Assembly (NCBI GenBank): GCA_020851635.1
Contig: JADZCJ010000032.1
Coordinates: 1 to 64,000 of the forward strand
Length of the DNA: 64,000 nucleotides
From: Anaerolineae bacterium
GTDB lineage: Bacteria > Chloroflexota > Anaerolineae > UBA4142 > SHND01
Reading direction: 5' to 3'
Program-made: the position numbers and the translations under genes
Shown: positions 50,713 through 59,342 of the stretch, in pieces
How positions within the stretch are numbered: the first letter of the stretch is position 1
How the letters are laid out: the number at the start of each line of letters is the position of its first letter
The notes under the pieces: generated by a model
Database searches by the model: none
The model's input: the letters and a program-made list of their open reading frames with translations, nothing else
Told to the model about the DNA's origin: nothing

Positions 50713-52097
50713 GTCAAACGCCCATCGAGTATCTCGAATCACACCGCGAGACTTTTCTCGCCGAACTCAAAGCGTTCCTTGCACTTGAAACCATCTCGAC
50801 CCTCTCCGAGCATCGCCCGGATATTCAGCGGGGCGCGGAATGGGTTTCGGAAAATCTGGAGGTGATGGGTTTCGAGCATGTCGAGATTATGCCTACCGGA
50901 CAAGGTCGCGGACAGCCGCTTGTCTATGCCGATTGGCTGCATGCCGACGGCGCGCCGACAGTGTTGGTCTATGGGCATTTTGACGTCCAGCCGGTTGACC
51001 CGTTGAACGAATGGCTCACGCCGCCGTTCGAGGCGACCATCAAGGGTGACACGATCTATGCGCGCGGCGCGTCCGACATGAAGTCGCAGACTCTCGCCTT
51101 TATGAAGGCGCTTGAGGCGCTCTTGAAAACAGGCGCGCTCGCCGTCAACGTCAAACTGATTATCGAGGGTGAAGAAGAGGTTGGTTCGCCTAACATGGCG
51201 TCCTTTTTGCGCGAGCACAAGGAAAAATTGAAATGCGATGTCGCGCTCAATGCCGATTCGCAAATGGTGTCCCGGGACCAGCCGAGCATCGTCTATGGCT
51301 TGCGCGGCTTGTGTTATTTCGAGCTCTGGGTGCATGGTCCTGCGTCTGATCTACATTCCGGTCTGTTTGGCGGCTCGATTCACAACCCCGCGCAGGTCTT
51401 GTGCGATTTGGTTTCGGGCATGCACGACGCGCAGGGGCGCGTGACCCTGCCGAACTTTTATGACGAGGTGCGCACACTGGCCCCCGCCGAACGCGCCGAA
51501 CTGGCGCGCTCTCCCATCACCGACGCGGACTGGGCGCGGGCGGCAGGCGTCAAAGCATTGTGGGGGGAAGGAGGGTTTTCGACTGTAGAGCGGACGGGCG
51601 CGCGCCCGACGCTCGAAGTGAATGGGCTGTATGCAGGGTTCATCGGCGAGGGCAGCAAGACCGTCTTGCCCGCCAAAGCGATGGCAAAAATCTCGACACG
51701 CCTTGTGCCAAACCAGCGTCCCGAAAAAATTCTGGGGCAACTCGAGTCCTATCTGGCTGCCCACGCGCCCGAAACCGTGAGTTGGGAGGTCAAACAGTTC
51801 GCGGCGGGCGAACCTGTGCTGCTCAATCGCGATTCCAAATCTGTTCGAGCCGCCGCGCGGGCGCTCGAGGAAACGTTTGAGGTTGCGCCCGCGTTTCAGC
51901 TGCTCGGTTGGAGCGTGCCTATCACAAATCACCTCAACGACGAGTTGGGCGTGGACGTGATTTGCATGGGTTTTGGGCTTGCCGACGACGGCACGCACGG
52001 ACCCAACGAACACTTTTATCTGCCGAATTATTATCGCGGCATCGCCAGCTATCTCCGCTTTTTCCAAAACCTCTCGAAAGGAAACGAGACTGATTAG
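50709..52097 (+). CDS. M20-family dipeptidase
   Basis: A 462-aa di-zinc peptidase with metal and catalytic residues in YGHFDVQP (His, Asp), GASDMKSQ (bridging Asp), EGEEEVGS (Glu-Glu), ADSQM and the C-terminal GTHGPNEHFYL (His). Closest in style to CNDP/PepV-like dipeptidases (beta-alanyl or general dipeptides). ATGA overlap with the Mo subunit. It probably trims dipeptides or ureido-type amides in the pathway. No signal peptide, so cytoplasmic. Confidence 0.92.
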   Translation: MSQTPIEYLESHRETFLAELKAFLALETISTLSEHRPDIQRGAEWVSENLEVMGFEHVEIMPTGQGRGQPLVYADWLHADGAPTVLVYGHFDVQPVDPLNEWLTPPFEATIKGDTIYARGASDMKSQTLAFMKALEALLKTGALAVNVKLIIEGEEEVGSPNMASFLREHKEKLKCDVALNADSQMVSRDQPSIVYGLRGLCYFELWVHGPASDLHSGLFGGSIHNPAQVLCDLVSGMHDAQGRVTLPNFYDEVRTLAPAERAELARSPITDADWARAAGVKALWGEGGFSTVERTGARPTLEVNGLYAGFIGEGSKTVLPAKAMAKISTRLVPNQRPEKILGQLESYLAAHAPETVSWEVKQFAAGEPVLLNRDSKSVRAAARALEETFEVAPAFQLLGWSVPITNHLNDELGVDVICMGFGLADDGTHGPNEHFYLPNYYRGIASYLRFFQNLSKGNETD

Positions 52098-52159
52098 GGT
52101 TCCGGCTGCCGACCGTCATTCTTTGGCAATGCTCTAATCCATAATCTGCGACTTTATCC

Positions 52160-53845
52160 ATGCCGAACGTAACTTTTGACCACTATTACCGCTACGACGA
52201 ACTCTCGCGCATCGTCAACGAATTTGCGCAGGAATACCCAAAGCTTGTCGAGATCACAAGCATTGGCAAGAGTTTCGAGGGACGTGATGTTTGGCTTGTT
52301 ACGCTGACCAACACGGCGACGGGACCCGACATCGAAAAACCCGCGCTCTGGGTGGACGGCAACATCCACGCCTCCGAAGTTTCACCCGCATCCGCCTGCA
52401 TCTATTTTATCAACTATTTGCTGACAAACTACGGCAAGGATGCGGAGGTCACACGCGCCCTTGACACGCGCGCTTTTTACATCTGTCCGCGCGTGAATCC
52501 TGATGGCGCAGAACTCGCGTTGGCGGACAAACCCAAGATTATCCGCTCGTCCACACGCCCTTATCCGTATGACGAAGACCCGCTGACAGGGCTGCTCGAA
52601 GAGGACGTGGATGGCGATGGGCGCATTCTCTCGATGCGAATTGTTGACCCAAATGGTCCGTGGAAGGTGCATCCCGACGACGCGCGCTTGATGGTCCAGC
52701 GCGACCCGACGGAAACGGACGGCACATATTATCGTGTCCTGCCCGAAGGTCCTGTCAAAAATTACGACGGGGTGACGCTTACCGTGCCGCGCGACAAACA
52801 GGGGCTTGATCTCAATCGCAATTTCCCTTATGGCTGGCGGCAGGAGGGCGAACAAAGCGGCGCGGGACCGTTTCCCGCGAGCGAACCCGAGGTGCGCAAC
52901 CTCGTCGCTTTTATCGCCGCGCATCCCAACATTACGGGTGGCGTCGCATTCCACACCTTTAGCGGCGTGCTGCTGCGCCCGTTCGACGGCAAGAGCGACG
53001 ACGAGTTTGCAGCTGAAGATTTGTGGACCTATAAAAAAATTGGCGACAAGGGGACCGCCATCACGGGCTACCCCAACATTTCAGTGTTTCATGATTTCAA
53101 ATATCACCCCAAGAGCGTCATCACCGGCGCGTTTGACGAATGGATGTTTGAGCATATGGGGATTTTTGCCTGGACGGTCGAAATCTGGAGTCCCCAGATG
53201 CGCGCGGGCATTGAAAAATTCAAGTTTATTGATTGGTATCGTGAGCATCCGCTTGAGGATGACCTCAAATTGTTGAAATGGAATGACGAGGCGCTGGGCG
53301 GCAAGGGTTATGTGAACTGGTACAAGTTCAATCACCCGCAGCTGGGCGAGGTCGAGCTCGGCGGGTGGGACGTGGCGTACTGCTGGCGCAACCCGCCGCT
53401 TGAACAGTTGGAAAAAGAACTGGCGCTCTTTCCCAAGTGGCTGCTGTGGCATTCGCTGATTTCTCCCAAATTAGAGCTGCACGATCTCGACGTCAAAGCG
53501 CTTGGGCAGGGGACGTATCGTGTCCGTGTTACTGTGCAAAATAGCGGTTGGCTGCCGACCTATATCACCAAGCGCGCGCTGAATGGCAAGATCGTGCGCG
53601 GCGTGATTGCCGAAATCGAACTGCCCACAGGCGCATCCCTGGAAACCGGACAGGCGCGCGTGGACATTGGTCAGTTGGAAGGGCGCGCATACAAAGCGCC
53701 CGTCTATGGCGTATGGGACCAGGACCCGACTGACGACCGCGCCAAGGTGGAATGGGTGGTGCGCTTGCCGCAGGGCGGCACGGCGCAAATCGTCGCCCGG
53801 CATGAACGGGCGGGGGTAGTGAGAACGCAGGTCACACCGGGTTGA
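52160..53845 (+). CDS. M14-family zinc carboxypeptidase
   Basis: A 561-aa metallocarboxypeptidase. The zinc ligands are His70 and Glu73 (GNIHASEVS) and a later His in AFHTFSGVLLRP; the catalytic Glu is in WTVEIWSPQ. DLNRNFPYGW is the substrate-carboxylate region. A C-terminal beta domain (LDVKALGQGTYRVRVTVQNSGWLPTY) follows, common in larger M14 enzymes. No signal peptide is visible, unlike secreted relatives. It follows the dipeptidase by 62 bp, giving the operon a peptide-degrading branch. Confidence 0.92.
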   Translation: MPNVTFDHYYRYDELSRIVNEFAQEYPKLVEITSIGKSFEGRDVWLVTLTNTATGPDIEKPALWVDGNIHASEVSPASACIYFINYLLTNYGKDAEVTRALDTRAFYICPRVNPDGAELALADKPKIIRSSTRPYPYDEDPLTGLLEEDVDGDGRILSMRIVDPNGPWKVHPDDARLMVQRDPTETDGTYYRVLPEGPVKNYDGVTLTVPRDKQGLDLNRNFPYGWRQEGEQSGAGPFPASEPEVRNLVAFIAAHPNITGGVAFHTFSGVLLRPFDGKSDDEFAAEDLWTYKKIGDKGTAITGYPNISVFHDFKYHPKSVITGAFDEWMFEHMGIFAWTVEIWSPQMRAGIEKFKFIDWYREHPLEDDLKLLKWNDEALGGKGYVNWYKFNHPQLGEVELGGWDVAYCWRNPPLEQLEKELALFPKWLLWHSLISPKLELHDLDVKALGQGTYRVRVTVQNSGWLPTYITKRALNGKIVRGVIAEIELPTGASLETGQARVDIGQLEGRAYKAPVYGVWDQDPTDDRAKVEWVVRLPQGGTAQIVARHERAGVVRTQVTPG

Positions 53846-53900
53846 GATTTGGATACATCAGCTCCCGAACCCGCGCACTAATGGAGGGGTCAACAAAATC

Positions 53901-55106
53901 ATGAACAACAACATCAAATCCGAAATTCAGAACCGGGTCGCCGCGCGCCGCGACGACATTATCCAATTCATGCTCGACATTTGCGCGATTCCTTCAATGA
54001 ACTCGCAGATCGGTCCCGTCGGCGAACGGATCGCGCAAGAACTAAAGCAGCTCGGTTTCGAGGGCGTACGTTTCGACCTGATGGGCAACATCCTCGGACA
54101 TATCGGGAGCGGTCCCAAAACGATGGTGTATGACTCGCACATTGACACCGTCGGCATTGGCGACCCTGCCTCCTGGGAGTGGGACCCGTTCAAAGGCAAA
54201 ATCGAAAACGGCATCCTCTTTGCGCGCGGCGCGTGCGATGAAAAGGGTTCGACGCCGGGGATGATTTATGGTCTTGCCATTGCCAAACAGCTGGGCTTGC
54301 TCGAAGGTTGGACGTGCTATTATTTCGGCAACATGGAAGAATGGTGTGACGGCATCGCGCCCAATTCGTTTGTCGAGGCAGACCCCAAAATCCGCCCCGA
54401 TTTTGTCGTCATTGGCGAGCCGACCAGGATGCAGGTCTATCGCGGGCACAAAGGACGCGTCGAGTTGGAAATCACCGCCAAGGGGCGCTCGGCGCATGCC
54501 GCGTCAAATTTTCTCGGCGACAATGCGATCTATAAATTGCTGCCCATCATTGCGGGCATCCGTGATCTCGACGCCACACTTCCATCTGACGATTTTCTCG
54601 GCAAGGCGGTGGTGACGGTCAGCGACATGAAGGTCAGCACCGTTTCGCTCAATGCGGTTCCCGACCAGGCGACCATCTTTATTGACCGCCGTGTCACCTT
54701 TGGCGAGACCAAAGAGAGCGCAATCGCTGCCATTGATGCGCTCATTCCCGACGAACAGCGCGACAAGATCAAACTCGCCGAGCTCTTTTACGACGAGCCG
54801 AGCTATACAGGTTTTGTGTTTCCCGTGGACAAATATTATCCTGCGTGGGCGTTGGATGAATCACACCTCCTCGTTATTGCGGGTCAAAAGACCATCGAAT
54901 CTCTCTGGAATGAGACGCGCCCAACAGGGAAATGGAGTTTCTCGACCAACGGCACCTATTGGGCGGGCAAGGCGGGCATCCCCTCCATCGGTTTTGGTCC
55001 CGGCGACGAAATCTATGCCCACAGCACCCTCGACCAAAACAAACTGGATGATGTGGTGGCGGCGACGGAATTTTATGCGTTGTTGCCGAAAATGATCAAT
55101 GCATGA
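53901..55106 (+). CDS. ygeY: YgeY-family M20 hydrolase (selenium-metabolism-linked)
   Basis: 401 aa. M20 metal residues lie in YDSHIDTVG, RGACDEKGS, NMEEWCDG and the final DEIYAHS. The length and motifs match YgeY, the peptidase/deacetylase-like enzyme found beside ygeW, yqeA and xanthine-dehydrogenase genes in purine-fermenting bacteria. It likely cleaves an amide or ureido bond of an intermediate after ring opening. ATGA overlap with the following PLP-enzyme gene supports joint action. GGAGG before ATG 53901. Confidence 0.9.
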   Translation: MNNNIKSEIQNRVAARRDDIIQFMLDICAIPSMNSQIGPVGERIAQELKQLGFEGVRFDLMGNILGHIGSGPKTMVYDSHIDTVGIGDPASWEWDPFKGKIENGILFARGACDEKGSTPGMIYGLAIAKQLGLLEGWTCYYFGNMEEWCDGIAPNSFVEADPKIRPDFVVIGEPTRMQVYRGHKGRVELEITAKGRSAHAASNFLGDNAIYKLLPIIAGIRDLDATLPSDDFLGKAVVTVSDMKVSTVSLNAVPDQATIFIDRRVTFGETKESAIAAIDALIPDEQRDKIKLAELFYDEPSYTGFVFPVDKYYPAWALDESHLLVIAGQKTIESLWNETRPTGKWSFSTNGTYWAGKAGIPSIGFGPGDEIYAHSTLDQNKLDDVVAATEFYALLPKMINA

Positions 55107-56050
55107 ATCAATCCGACATCAATGATGCCCGCAGCATCATCCGAGACAAACTACATCGCACCCCCACCGTGTCTGCATCGGCGTTGGGCGACATGACGGG
55201 CGTGCAGTTGTTTTTGAAATGCGAGCAATTTCAGAAAACGGGCTCGTTCAAACCGCGCGGTGCGTTGAACAAGCTCGCGCACCTGTCGCAGGTGGAATTG
55301 GATCGGGGTCTTGTCAGCGCCAGCGCGGGGAATCATGCCCAGGGTTTGGCTTTTGCTGCCCGTGCCTTTGGCGCACGAGCGACCATCGTCATGCCGCACG
55401 ACGCGCCGCAGGCGAAAATTGATGCCGTGCGCGGTTACGGCGGTGCCATTGTCTTTGCCGAGTCGGTCAACACCATGTTCGACAAAATGCGCGAGCTTGA
55501 GCAGGAGCATGGCTATACGGTCGCCCACCCGTTTGACGACCCCTATGTCATTGCGGGGCAGGGGACGGTGGGTATGGAAATTTACGAGGATGTGCCCGAT
55601 GTCGAATATGTGTTTGTCCCCATTGGGGGCGGGGGCTTGATCAGTGGCATTGCCACTGCGCTAAAACTAAACAATCCGCGAATAAAGATCATTGGCGTTG
55701 AATCAACGGCAGGCGGCGCATACTATGCGAGCGTGCGGGCAGGCAAAAACACGCGCGTCATCTGCTCCGAGACCATCGCGGGCGGCATCGTGTGTCCGAT
55801 GATTGGCGAAAACAACTATCCTCTCATGCAGCAGTATGTGGACGATGTCGTCAAGGTGAACGATGACGAATTGAAACACACTATCCGTCTCTTGCTCGAA
55901 CGCTGCAAGATGATGGTCGAAGGTGCGGGCGCAGCCGCCACCGCTGCCGTCCTCTCCAACAAATACGCCCTGCCCAAAGACGCTCGCGTCGTCACCCTCC
56001 TCAGCGGCGGGAATGTGGACCTGGCGCGCCTTCAAGAATGGATTCAATAA
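55103..56050 (+). CDS. Threonine/serine dehydratase-like PLP enzyme (catabolic, no regulatory domain)
   Basis: A 315-aa fold-type II PLP enzyme with the Schiff-base lysine in TGSFKPRGA, substrate loop SAGNHAQG and phosphate-binding GGGGLISG. It lacks the ACT domain of biosynthetic threonine deaminase. In E. coli-type clusters the gene beside ygeW/ygeY is ygeX, a longer (about 400 aa) 2,3-diaminopropionate ammonia-lyase; here a shorter threonine-dehydratase-like protein takes that place. It may therefore perform the same beta-elimination, releasing ammonia and a 2-oxoacid. Start overlaps ygeY. Confidence 0.88.
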   Translation: MNQSDINDARSIIRDKLHRTPTVSASALGDMTGVQLFLKCEQFQKTGSFKPRGALNKLAHLSQVELDRGLVSASAGNHAQGLAFAARAFGARATIVMPHDAPQAKIDAVRGYGGAIVFAESVNTMFDKMRELEQEHGYTVAHPFDDPYVIAGQGTVGMEIYEDVPDVEYVFVPIGGGGLISGIATALKLNNPRIKIIGVESTAGGAYYASVRAGKNTRVICSETIAGGIVCPMIGENNYPLMQQYVDDVVKVNDDELKHTIRLLLERCKMMVEGAGAAATAAVLSNKYALPKDARVVTLLSGGNVDLARLQEWIQ

Positions 56051-56095
56051 CCCGCAATCGGCAACCCAAAATCACAAATCTGCACGGAGATTATT

Positions 56096-57076
56096 ATGCA
56101 AACCAACCTACGCGGTCGCGATTTCATTAGCGACCTTGATTTTTCCAAAGAAGAGGTCGAAACCGTCCTCGATGTGGCATGGGACTTGAAACGCAAGCGC
56201 GCGTTGAACGAATCGCACGCCTTGCTGCGCGACAAAGTGCTCGCCATGCTCTTTTTTTTCACCTCCACCCGCACGCGCGGCTCGTTCGAAGCGGGCATGG
56301 CGCAGCTCGGCGGACACGCCGCATTCATTGATTCCGAGACGACCCAGATTTCGCACGGCGACACCGCCAAGGAAATCGGCGAGATTTTCGGGCGCTATTT
56401 CGATGGCATCGCCATTCGTCAGTGCGACTGGCAGTTTGGCAACAAATATGAAAATGAGGTTGCCGCCGCTTCGCGCGTGCCGATTCTCAACATGCAGGAC
56501 GACGTGTATCACCCGTTCCAGTGTCTCGCTGACCTGATGACGATTTTCGAGAAAAAAGGACGCGACCTGCGACGCAAGAAGATGGTCGTCAGTTGGGCAT
56601 ACGCGGCATCCTACTCTAAACCCATCTCGGTCCCCCAGTCCTTGATTTTGCAAATGACGCGCTTTGGCATGGATGTTGTCCTCGCCCACCCGCCGGAATT
56701 CAAACTCATGCCCGATATTGTGCAGCAGGCACAGGACAATGCGAAAAAATACGGCACGGGTTTTGAAATCGTTCACGACATGGATGAGGCGTTCAAGGAA
56801 GCCGACATTGTTTATCCCAAATCGTGGGGACCGCTCTTGACCACCACAGGCAAAGAGGATGGCAAGACGCTGATTGACAAATACAAGTCCTGGATCACCG
56901 ACGCCCGCCGCATGAAACTCGCCAAACCCGATTCGATTTATATGCACTGCCTGCCCGCCGACCGCAACCTCGAAGTGACCGACGAGGTCATAGACGGTCC
57001 GCACTCGGTCGTCTATGACGAAGCGGAAAACCGCCTCCACGCGCAAAAAGCCGTGATGGCGCTCACGATGTCGTAA
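56096..57076 (+). CDS. ygeW: Knotted carbamoyltransferase YgeW
   Basis: A 326-aa aspartate/ornithine-carbamoyltransferase family protein. The carbamoyl-phosphate loop is FFTSTRTRGSFE, followed by HGDTAKEIGEIFGRYFDGIAIRQ and QDDVYHPFQCLADL, and HCLPADR near the C-terminus. In purine-fermenting bacteria YgeW runs toward carbamoyl phosphate, which carbamate kinase then uses to make ATP; the next gene is carbamate kinase. It is shorter than the E. coli protein. GGAG lies 8 nt before the ATG. Preceded by a short heptad-like A/C-rich gap. Confidence 0.92.
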   Translation: MQTNLRGRDFISDLDFSKEEVETVLDVAWDLKRKRALNESHALLRDKVLAMLFFFTSTRTRGSFEAGMAQLGGHAAFIDSETTQISHGDTAKEIGEIFGRYFDGIAIRQCDWQFGNKYENEVAAASRVPILNMQDDVYHPFQCLADLMTIFEKKGRDLRRKKMVVSWAYAASYSKPISVPQSLILQMTRFGMDVVLAHPPEFKLMPDIVQQAQDNAKKYGTGFEIVHDMDEAFKEADIVYPKSWGPLLTTTGKEDGKTLIDKYKSWITDARRMKLAKPDSIYMHCLPADRNLEVTDEVIDGPHSVVYDEAENRLHAQKAVMALTMS

Positions 57077-57104
57077 TCGTTTCATCCTGATTCTCGAAAG
57101 GCAC

Positions 57105-58049
57105 ATGACTATGCCCGTCGCTGTCATCGCCGTCGGCGGCAATTCGCTTATCCTTGACGAAAAACACAAGACGGTTGCGGACCAATATGCCGCAACCGTG
57201 GAAACCTCAAAACATATTGCGGGCATGCTCCAGGCGGGGTGGAATGTCGTCCTCACGCATGGGAATGGTCCACAGGTGGGCTTTATTCTCCGCCGGTCAG
57301 AGTTGGCGCTGCATGAACTTCATCCTGTCCCGCTCGATTACTGCGGCGCGGACACGCAGGGCGCGATCGGATACATGTTTCAACGCGCCCTGCGCAATGA
57401 ATTTCGCGCGCGCAAGATTACCAGGCAAGCCGCGACGATTGTGACGCAGGTGCTGGTGGACCGGAACGACCCGGCGTTTCAAAACCCGACCAAGCCGATC
57501 GGTTCATTCATGAATGCCGAGCTCGCCGCGCGCAAACGCGCCGAAGAGGGCTGGCAGATGGTCGAAGATGCGGGGCGCGGGTGGCGGCGCGTCGTGCCAT
57601 CTCCCTTGCCCAAGGCGATTGTCGAGCGGGACGCCATCGAGCAATTGATTCGCGCGGGCTTTGTCGTCATCTGCGCGGGGGGCGGCGGCATTCCTGTCTA
57701 TCAAGCTGAAGATGGGAATCTGGTCGGTCTTGAAGCGGTGATTGACAAGGACTTTGCTGGCTCGCTTCTCGCTTCCAGCGTCAATGCCGACCTGTTTCTG
57801 ATTTCGACCGCCGTCGAAAAGGTTGCGCTCAATTTCAACAAGCCGAATCAGCAGTGGTTGGACCAACTCACCCTCGCTCAGGCAAAGGAATATCTGGCGC
57901 AAGGTCACTTTCACAAAGGTTCAATGGGTCCTAAAATTCAAGCGGTGGTCTCTTTTCTCGAACGCGGCGGCAAGCAGGCGCTCATCACCAATCCGGAGAA
58001 TTTGGAACGCGCGCTAAACGGCGAAACGGGCACACGCATCACGCCATAA
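57105..58049 (+). CDS. arcC: Carbamate kinase
   Basis: A 314-aa amino-acid-kinase fold enzyme: AVIAVGGNSL (phosphate loop), LTHGNGPQVG, FVVICAGGGGIPVY, and a C-terminal GSMGPKIQAVVSFLE. It converts carbamoyl phosphate plus ADP to ATP, CO2 and ammonia, the energy-yielding end of ureido-compound degradation. It lies 28 bp after ygeW, the expected partner. AAAGG precedes the ATG; an in-frame ATG two codons later is equally possible. Confidence 0.95.
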   Translation: MTMPVAVIAVGGNSLILDEKHKTVADQYAATVETSKHIAGMLQAGWNVVLTHGNGPQVGFILRRSELALHELHPVPLDYCGADTQGAIGYMFQRALRNEFRARKITRQAATIVTQVLVDRNDPAFQNPTKPIGSFMNAELAARKRAEEGWQMVEDAGRGWRRVVPSPLPKAIVERDAIEQLIRAGFVVICAGGGGIPVYQAEDGNLVGLEAVIDKDFAGSLLASSVNADLFLISTAVEKVALNFNKPNQQWLDQLTLAQAKEYLAQGHFHKGSMGPKIQAVVSFLERGGKQALITNPENLERALNGETGTRITP

Positions 58050-58066
58050 CCCGGTCAAACTGTCCT

Positions 58067-59332
58067 ATGTTCGTCTCTCACTTGCAATGCACGATCTGTG
58101 GCAAGAGTTATCCGCCCGATGCGCTGAAATATGTTTGTCCCTTGCACGGCGATGAGGGGATTTTGGATGTGGTCTATGACTATGCCGAAATCAATCGTCA
58201 TCTCTCGCCCGCGCAGATTTCTGCGTCCCGCGACACATCCATTTGGCGGTACTGGGACCTCCTCCCATTGACCGACCGCGCAAACATTCCACCCCTGCAG
58301 GTAGGGTGGACTCCCCTCTATCATGCGCGGCATCTTGGCGCGCAGCTGGGTCTGGACAAGCTTTACTTGAAAGACGACGGGCGCAATCCCACCGCCTCGT
58401 ACAAGGACCGCGCGAGCGCCGTCGTTGTCGCCAAAGCGGGCGAACTCGGCGAAAAAATTATCACGACTGCGTCGAGCGGCAATGCGGGCGCGGCATTGGC
58501 GGGCTGCGCCGCAAGCGCGCACCTCCCTTCGGTCATCTTTGTGCCCGAAACCGCGCCCACCGCCAAAGTGGCGCAGCTCCTCATCTTTGGCGCGCGCGTT
58601 TTTCTCGTGCGCGGCACCTATGACCAGGCAAGTGATTTGTGTCTCGCCGCCGCCAAGGAATTTGGCTGGTACTGCCGCAACACCGCCTACAACCCATACA
58701 CCACTGAAGGCAAAAAGACCGGCGCGCTCGAAATCTGCGAACAACTCGCGTCGGCGAATTCCTGGTCTCCGGTCTCTGCCTGGTCCGCCCCTGACCGCAT
58801 TTTTGTCAGCGTCGGTGACGGCAATATCATCGGCGGGGTATGGAAGGGTCTGCGCGATCTGCACGCGCTCGGCTGGATTGATAAAATGCCAAAACTGATG
58901 GGCGTGCAGGCGGAGGGCAGTGCAGCTTGTTACAATGCGTGGAAAGCGGGCGCGGATGAAATCACTCCCATTCATGCGTCCACGATCGCGGATTCGATTG
59001 ATGTCGGGCTGCCGCGCGACGGACGCCGCGCCGTGCGAGCTGTGCGCGCGACAAATGGCGAATTTCTCACCGTGAGTGATGACGAGATTTTGGAGGCGAT
59101 GCCGTTGTTGGCGCGCGGCGAGGCGATTTTTGCCGAACCCGCCGCCTCTGCTGCGTATGCGGGATTGCTCAAGGCGGTGCGCGCTCAAAAAATTGACCGT
59201 GCGGAAACCGTCGTCGTGCTGTTGACGGGGAACGGGCTAAAGGATATTCGCAGTGCGGTACAAGCGGCGGGCGAGGCGCAGACGATTGATCCGACGCTTG
59301 ACGCGGTGAAACGCGCAATCTCTGCCGCTTGA
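58067..59332 (+). CDS. thrC: Threonine synthase
   Basis: 421 aa PLP enzyme with an N-terminal zinc-ribbon-like start (Cys8, Cys11, Cys24), the Schiff-base lysine in NPTASYKDRAS and loop SSGNAGAAL. It converts O-phosphohomoserine to threonine, or in this setting could work on a similar beta/gamma-phospho or amino substrate. It starts 17 bp after carbamate kinase, so it is likely in the same transcript, giving the operon a second PLP enzyme of the same fold as the dehydratase. Long threonine synthases of this type are common outside enterobacteria. Confidence 0.87.
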   Translation: MFVSHLQCTICGKSYPPDALKYVCPLHGDEGILDVVYDYAEINRHLSPAQISASRDTSIWRYWDLLPLTDRANIPPLQVGWTPLYHARHLGAQLGLDKLYLKDDGRNPTASYKDRASAVVVAKAGELGEKIITTASSGNAGAALAGCAASAHLPSVIFVPETAPTAKVAQLLIFGARVFLVRGTYDQASDLCLAAAKEFGWYCRNTAYNPYTTEGKKTGALEICEQLASANSWSPVSAWSAPDRIFVSVGDGNIIGGVWKGLRDLHALGWIDKMPKLMGVQAEGSAACYNAWKAGADEITPIHASTIADSIDVGLPRDGRRAVRAVRATNGEFLTVSDDEILEAMPLLARGEAIFAEPAASAAYAGLLKAVRAQKIDRAETVVVLLTGNGLKDIRSAVQAAGEAQTIDPTLDAVKRAISAA

Positions 59333-59342
59333 TTGATGCGTT

